From the NCBI RefSeq assembly GCF_001690525.1, contig NZ_LZGT01000056.1:1-46175 (forward strand): 46,175 nucleotides of DNA, in the 5' to 3' direction. Below are positions 45,610-46,175 of the stretch, in pieces; position 1 is the first letter of the stretch, and each line of letters starts with the position of its first letter. Under the pieces are notes generated by a model that saw only the letters and a program-made list of their open reading frames with translations, had not been told where the DNA came from and ran no database searches. The position numbers and the translations under genes were made by a program. This DNA comes from Gilliamella sp. App6-5 (GTDB taxonomy: Bacteria; Pseudomonadota; Gammaproteobacteria; Enterobacterales; Orbaceae).

Positions 45610-46175
<566 letters not shown>

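Overview
The window reads as chromosome of an AT-rich gammaproteobacterium. Most proteins align in memory almost residue for residue with Enterobacteriaceae/Pasteurellaceae housekeeping proteins (Upp, AsnB, GltX, RpoH, DnaK, GrcA), but the DNA is much more AT-rich than enteric DNA and gene order is partly rearranged. This fits the Orbaceae (Gilliamella, Frischella, Orbus; insect-gut symbionts). That family assignment is inference, not proof.

Layout. 1-1550: a scarred accessory spot, with the 3' tail of an IS3-family element, an MFS exporter gene cut off at its 3' end, a 35-codon remnant of the gene upstream of it, and the 5' part of a second IS3-family element. 1.7-6.0 kb: uracil salvage (upp-uraA), a DUF805 membrane protein, and overlapping gntR-ung. 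6.4-14.1 kb: grcA under a probable FNR site, an unrecognised 361-residue protein, the dnaK-dnaJ chaperone operon with a clear sigma-32 promoter, satP and asnB. 14.2-21.9 kb: the ydbH-ynbE-ydbL envelope trio (intermembrane phospholipid transport), gltX with a structured leader, polA, and folE. 21.9-24.8 kb: a second accessory patch with a decayed DDE-transposase remnant, long inverted repeats and a secreted invasin-like protein. 24.8-30.4 kb: ribF-ileS-lspA-ispH (without fkpB) and a YfhL ferredoxin. 30.7-35 kb: macAB efflux, dsbA with an unusual CPSC active site, and yihD. 35.2-40.8 kb: mobA, a threonine aldolase, mobB, mtgA, a sirtuin (cobB), and a small operon of DUF2975 membrane protein, XRE regulator and an exported protein with a possible clan-CD (caspase-like) His/Cys pair. 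40.9-45.2 kb: the classic ftsY-ftsE-ftsX-rpoH cluster and rluE. 45.3 kb to the end: rRNA operon terminator, 5S rRNA and the 3' part of 23S rRNA, all on the minus strand.

Connections. RpoH (sigma-32), encoded near the right end, should drive the dnaK promoter at 11.6 kb. RluE should modify a uridine in the 23S rRNA whose gene starts about 390 bases from it. LspA would process lipoproteins such as YnbE. MobA and MobB both serve molybdenum-cofactor maturation. The most original signals are a 40-base sequence repeated three times in one orientation in promoter-bearing intergenic regions (18.2, 21.2 and 30.5 kb), the structured gltX leader, and the HTH/DUF2975/caspase-like three-gene operon. No CRISPR array, prophage or tRNA gene was seen.
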